Shown piece by piece: positions 32,305 through 35,148 of a stretch of DNA of 35,148 nt. The position numbers and the translations under genes are program-made. The first letter of the stretch is position 1. Every line of letters starts with the position of its first letter. This stretch comes from Chloroflexota bacterium (lineage in GTDB: Bacteria > Chloroflexota > Anaerolineae > J102): the NCBI GenBank assembly GCA_013152585.1, contig JAADGC010000196.1, positions 1 to 35,148 on the forward strand, in the 5' to 3' direction. Below the pieces are notes generated by a model that saw only the letters and a list, made by a program, of their open reading frames with translations, was not told where the DNA came from and ran no database searches.

Positions 32305-32834
32305 TTAGCAAACCTCGCTCTATTTCCCTCATCTTTTTCGTTGCCGCCATCACACTCACACTCGACCAGATCAGCAAGAATTGGGTCATTGATCACATTG
32401 CTGTGGGCGGTGCCTGGTCGCCTTTCCCCGCCATCGGGCGCTATTTTCGGATCATCCACACCGGCAACACTGGCGTGGCCTTTGGTATGTTTCAGGGATA
32501 CGGCAATCTCTTCACCTTTGTCGCCGCTGCCGCCGTGATCGCTATCATCGTCTATGCCTTCACGCAAACCGACACCACCTGGCTCGCCAGCATCAGCTTC
32601 GGCCTCATGTTGGGGGGCGCTGCCGGCAATCTCTGGAATCGTCTGACCTATGGGCATGTCATTGATTTTATCGATGTGCGCTACTCCGACAGCCTGGTGT
32701 GGCCCACCTTTAACATCGCCGATAGTAGCCTCATCGTGGGGGTGATCTTGCTCACGATCGGCCTGTGGGTCGCAGAACGACAGCCTCCTCCCTCCCCCGG
32801 CGTACCCCTGGAGCAAGGGGAGCCACTGTCGTAA
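32301..32834 (+). CDS. lspA: Lipoprotein signal peptidase
   Basis: 177 residues, four membrane segments. The catalytic aspartates are Asp122 (GHVIDFIDV) and Asp141 (FNIADSSL), the two conserved motifs of LspA, together with LDQISKNWV (21-29) and GGAAGNLWNRL (105-115). It cleaves signal peptides of lipoproteins such as the binding protein at 23828 after lipidation. The start is a TTG sharing its bases with the stop of the upstream gene (TTGA), implying coupled translation. The next gene is an RluD-family synthase, a frequent neighbour of lspA. Confidence 0.95.
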   Translation: MISKPRSISLIFFVAAITLTLDQISKNWVIDHIAVGGAWSPFPAIGRYFRIIHTGNTGVAFGMFQGYGNLFTFVAAAAVIAIIVYAFTQTDTTWLASISFGLMLGGAAGNLWNRLTYGHVIDFIDVRYSDSLVWPTFNIADSSLIVGVILLTIGLWVAERQPPPSPGVPLEQGEPLS

Positions 32835-32856
32835 CCATGCCCTCTCGCAGTTGCCC

Positions 32857-32885
32857 ACGCCGAGGTTCATCCCCCGGCGTTTTTT
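32857..32885 (+). terminator. Rho-independent terminator after lspA
   Basis: ACGCCG (32857-32862) pairs with CGGCGT (32875-32880), the stem extended by GG/CC around a short loop, and is followed at once by TTTTTT. It lies 23 bases after the lspA stop and just before the pseudouridine synthase gene, so that gene probably has its own promoter or is read by leak-through. Confidence 0.85.
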
Positions 32886-32903
32886 CTGTTCCCCACCTGC
32901 ATC

Positions 32904-33803
32904 ATGTCGCCCACCCTGCACGTTGACAGCACCGACATCCGTCTGGACCGTTACCTGAGCCAACAACTGCCCCGGCATTCGCGTGCCGAAATCCAACGCT
33001 GGATCCGGCAAGGCCATGTGTTGGTCAATGGTTGTGCGGCCAAGGTCAGCCTCAAGCTGGCGCCCGGCGACACCGTCACTTTCGACATCCCGGATACGCA
33101 GCCCGCCACCCTGCAAGCCGAGGCCATCCCCCTGGTTATCCTGTACGAAGACGATGATCTGATTGCCGTGGATAAGGCCGCAGGCATGGTGGTGCATCCG
33201 GCGCCCGGCCACGATAGCGGCACACTGGTCCATGCCATCCTTTATCATTGTCCCGATTTGCAGGGGGTGGGGGGAGAACAACGCCCGGGCATTGTGCATC
33301 GCCTGGATAAAGATACGTCGGGGATCATCCTCGTAGCTAAAAACGATCAGGCGCATCGTTATTTGCAAGACCAATTTCGGCAGCGTAGCATCGAAAAGAC
33401 CTATCTGGCCCTGCTTATCGGCCAGCTCGAAGCCCGTCAGGGCCGCATCGACGCCCCCATCGCCCGCCATCCCCGACACCGCAAGCGCATGGCCATCGTG
33501 CCCCAGGGCCGTGCCGCCAGCACCAGTTACGAAGTCATCGCCTTTTACGGGGGCACCACCCTGGTGTCCGCTCATCCCCACACCGGGCGCACGCACCAGA
33601 TTCGGGTGCATTTTGCCTCGCTGGGACATCCCATTGTGGGCGATACCGTGTACGGCCCGCGGCGGGACCCTTACCGGCTGGGACGACATTTTTTACACGC
33701 ACATCGGCTGCGCTTCCGGCGTCCTTCCGACCACAGCCTGCTAACGCTGGAAAGCCCCTTACCCGACGAGCTGCAAGCGCTATTGCAACGGCTGACTCCC
33801 TGA
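32904..33803 (+). CDS. rluD: RluD-family 23S rRNA pseudouridine synthase
   Basis: 299 residues. An N-terminal S4 RNA-binding domain (RLDRYLSQQLPRHSRAEIQ, about 13-31, with VNG at 41-43) is followed by the catalytic domain with HRLDKDTSG (132-140, nucleophile Asp135), IEKTYLALL and GRTHQIRVHFASLGHPIVGD. It should isomerise uridines in ribosomal RNA (RluD/RluA group). The start ATG lies 18 bases after the T-run of the terminator, so its own ribosome site would be weak; a start further in is unlikely because the S4 domain begins here. Confidence 0.93.
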   Translation: MSPTLHVDSTDIRLDRYLSQQLPRHSRAEIQRWIRQGHVLVNGCAAKVSLKLAPGDTVTFDIPDTQPATLQAEAIPLVILYEDDDLIAVDKAAGMVVHPAPGHDSGTLVHAILYHCPDLQGVGGEQRPGIVHRLDKDTSGIILVAKNDQAHRYLQDQFRQRSIEKTYLALLIGQLEARQGRIDAPIARHPRHRKRMAIVPQGRAASTSYEVIAFYGGTTLVSAHPHTGRTHQIRVHFASLGHPIVGDTVYGPRRDPYRLGRHFLHAHRLRFRRPSDHSLLTLESPLPDELQALLQRLTP

Positions 33804-34206
33804 CAGTTTGCTGGAGCCAGGCGGGTGCGATGGATCAAGGCACGGATTGACACGGAATTTCTTATTGCCTTATGCGTGTTTTTCGGCGTCCCAATAAGAA
33901 AGGACGCCGATGGCCGAGGAGAAACGCGGATGAAGAGTAGGATTCAGGACAGTTGAGCTTTTCAAACACAGCCTGAAGCAGTCCGCGGTGCTCCACGTTT
34001 ATTCGTGTGTTTTTTCGCAGCGGGCATGTCGGTCATATGTTGGTGGCAAGCTTGCTTCCGATCCTACCGACTCGGAGCAAAGCTGCGTCCACGCGGGCGA
34101 CAAGACACCCTCACAAGAGGCAGAGCCTCAACCGACCTGTGAACGTCGCTACGGGGTGCGCTGAATGGGCGTCAGCTTGAGCGACTGAGTAGGCGGGCCA
34201 ACAGCA
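33804..34206. other. Intergenic stretch after the pseudouridine synthase gene
   Basis: About 400 bases with no supportable gene. The left part holds the interlocking inverted repeats at 33858-33909. The sequence around them (CACGGATTGACACGGAAT, GAAACGCGGATGAAGAG) resembles the worn intergenic repeat types found elsewhere in such genomes. Nothing clear is seen between 33950 and 34206. Confidence 0.5.
33858..33909. repeat. Two interlocking perfect inverted repeats
   Basis: TTTCTTATTG (33858-33867) pairs with CAATAAGAAA (33892-33901), and CGGCGTCC (33884-33891) pairs with GGACGCCG (33902-33909). The order A-B-A'-B', with B, A' and B' directly abutting, makes the hairpins mutually exclusive or pseudoknot-like. 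There are no mismatches in either arm. Confidence 0.75.
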
Positions 34207-34593
34207 CTACCAAAGCAATTTGACCGGGTACTTCGCGAATATCGGATCACCGCTCACCAGAGTAGCATCCTCAGCATTCGCTTGAGCAATGAGCAGTCGA
34301 TCAAATGGGTCTCTGTGGTGCGCGGGCAAATCCTGCAACGCTAAAACGTGCGTCAGGGTGATGGGAAGCAATTCGATGTTGTTACTCTGTTGTTGACTTT
34401 CAATCACTTCTGCCAAAGGCAGATTGAGCCTCAACTTGCCCAACTGGAGCTTGATTTGCATTTCCCACGCGCTCGCCACGCTCAGCAACACAATGTTCGC
34501 CCGATCTTGACACAATGCCAGAACTTGGGTTGGAAGTTTCGCTGGGTCACTGTCCCACCAGATGAAGGCATGGGTATCTAACAGCAGCTTCAT
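34207..34593 (-). CDS. VapC-type PIN-domain toxin
   Basis: 128 residues, the usual VapC length. The PIN active-site acids are Asp6 (LLLDTHAFIWW), Glu44 (SAWEMQIK), Asp95/Asp98 (RDPFDRLL) and Asp116 (LVSGDPIF). It would cut RNA when unchecked. The start at 34593 overlaps the antitoxin stop (ATGA), so an in-frame ATG at 34608 inside the antitoxin gene is not chosen. PIN proteins with a Phd/YefM-like partner form a common toxin-antitoxin arrangement. Confidence 0.9.
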   Translation of the reverse strand: MKLLLDTHAFIWWDSDPAKLPTQVLALCQDRANIVLLSVASAWEMQIKLQLGKLRLNLPLAEVIESQQQSNNIELLPITLTHVLALQDLPAHHRDPFDRLLIAQANAEDATLVSGDPIFAKYPVKLLW

Positions 34594-34814
34594 TCGTCTC
34601 CCATCCAAAACCCCTCCGGTAGCGGTTCATCGAAATCGTCGCTAGTCCAGATGGCTCTGGGGTGTAACCCTGCCACGCGCGGCGTGATGGGCACCAAACG
34701 GGCAATCGGCGTGCTGCTTTCGGTCAGGATAATCTCTGTACCGGTCACCACCAAGGACAATAATTCTTTCAACTGCGTCTGGGCTTCACACACGTCAACC
34801 GTTCTTGTCGTCAT
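34590..34814 (-). CDS. Phd/YefM-type antitoxin
   Basis: 74 residues from ATG 34814, supported by GGGAG about 8 bases upstream (an ATG at 34829 adds five residues). The N-terminal half is a Phd-like DNA-binding fold (VDVCEAQTQLKELLSLVVTG, then EIILTESSTPIARLVPI) and the acidic C-terminus (WTSDDFDEPLPEGFW) would wrap the toxin. It is expected to neutralise the VapC-type protein and repress its own promoter. The two genes overlap by four bases. Confidence 0.88.
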   Translation of the reverse strand: MTTRTVDVCEAQTQLKELLSLVVTGTEIILTESSTPIARLVPITPRVAGLHPRAIWTSDDFDEPLPEGFWMGDE

Positions 34815-35148
34815 TATCGGTTCTCCCAATCTATGCTTGTTCCAGATTCTAGAACAGAAACGGGAATATGTAAAGGAGCGTGGTCAGCCAGCCCAACGAA
34901 GTAAGGATTGATGTGGCGCGGCCAACACGCGGCAGGCGCCGGTTGAGCGGCGCTAAGAAACATGATCCCCAACCATCGTGAGCAGAGAAAGCCGCCACAC
35001 TGTCTCTGGTTGAACTAAACCGTAAGGCGAGCCCTGCTTCTTTGGGGATTAAGGCGTGAAATTCGTCCTTGCCTCAGGATACAACCAACAAGACAACTCT
35101 GTCAACCCCGCCTTTGACAGGTGACCGCGGCCAATTGCTGCCAATATC
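34815..35148. other. Right-hand end, no gene seen
   Basis: About 330 bases to the window edge. The part near 34815-34860 should carry the toxin-antitoxin promoter (minus strand), but no clear box pair is visible. A short GCGCC/GGCGC stem lies at 34936-34953. Nothing else is recognised. Confidence 0.4.

Noticed and set aside
32121-33689. Minus-strand frame of 522 codons across lspA and the pseudouridine synthase
   Set aside because: It runs antisense to two well-recognised genes and a clear plus-strand terminator and shows no domain.
34920-34960. attC-like look: GCCAAC followed by GTTGAGC
   Set aside because: The two would-be outer boxes are only about 15 bases apart, whereas an integron attC site needs at least about 55 bases with paired inner boxes. 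No integrase or cassette is present.

Overview
The window looks like a chromosomal segment of a GC-rich Gram-variable bacterium, most probably a Chloroflexota member of the Anaerolineae/Caldilineae type. I infer this from three things: very large secreted proteins with long Thr-Pro-rich linkers, cohesin and dockerin modules; a split propionyl-CoA/methylmalonyl-CoA gene set; and intergenic debris of the degenerate GTCA-TTCTGAACG and ACGCAGAGACGCAAAG kinds. No rRNA, tRNA, CRISPR array, transposase or phage gene was recognised.

Layout. (1) 1-1700: a GNAT acetyltransferase and an NmrA-like NAD(P)-binding protein, on the plus strand. (2) 1780-10382, minus strand: a cell-surface block. It holds a Flp-type pilin, then two giant exported proteins (1528 and 1084 aa) in tandem that share a recurring WV(N/D)FYG module and end in near-identical short tails (LFLPVISR and IFMPMFIR). 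(3) 10665-11552, minus: a histidine phosphatase preceded by a truncated M20-peptidase-like reading frame. (4) 11876-13368, plus: a diacylglycerol-kinase-family lipid kinase overlapping plsY (phospholipid synthesis). (5) 13493-20881, plus: acyl-CoA carboxylase carboxyltransferase, an unknown protein, biotin carboxylase, biotin carrier, methylmalonyl-CoA mutase catalytic subunit, a hotdog thioesterase and methylmalonyl-CoA epimerase. Together these would carry propionyl-CoA through (S)- and (R)-methylmalonyl-CoA to succinyl-CoA, but the B12-binding mutase subunit is not here. (6) 20878-23530, plus: a translationally coupled run from the epimerase through an unknown TPR protein and tsaD to a cupin. 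(7) 23828-29401, plus: a polar amino-acid ABC importer (binding lipoprotein, two permeases, ATPase) followed by an M42 aminopeptidase, a plausible amino-acid/peptide scavenging unit.

(8) 29402-30194: about 790 bases without a gene, built from two diverged copies of a composite repeat with strong hairpins. (9) 30195-31669, minus: PAP2-like membrane protein, zinc-ribbon/cold-shock fusion and RNase HI, tightly packed. (10) 31888-33803, plus: DksA/TraR-type zinc-finger protein, lspA (TTG start overlapping the upstream stop), a clear intrinsic terminator, and an RluD-family pseudouridine synthase. (11) 33804-35148: an intergenic stretch with two interlocking perfect inverted repeats, then a Phd/VapC-type toxin-antitoxin pair on the minus strand.

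The most novel-looking material is the surface block: the paired giant proteins, their shared module and their shared C-terminal tails. Next come the repeat-rich region 29402-30194, the interlocking inverted repeats at 33858-33909, and a Cys in place of the usual Asp at the predicted acyl-CoA specificity position of the carboxyltransferase. All functional calls rest on reading the sequence and recalled family knowledge; no database search was run.
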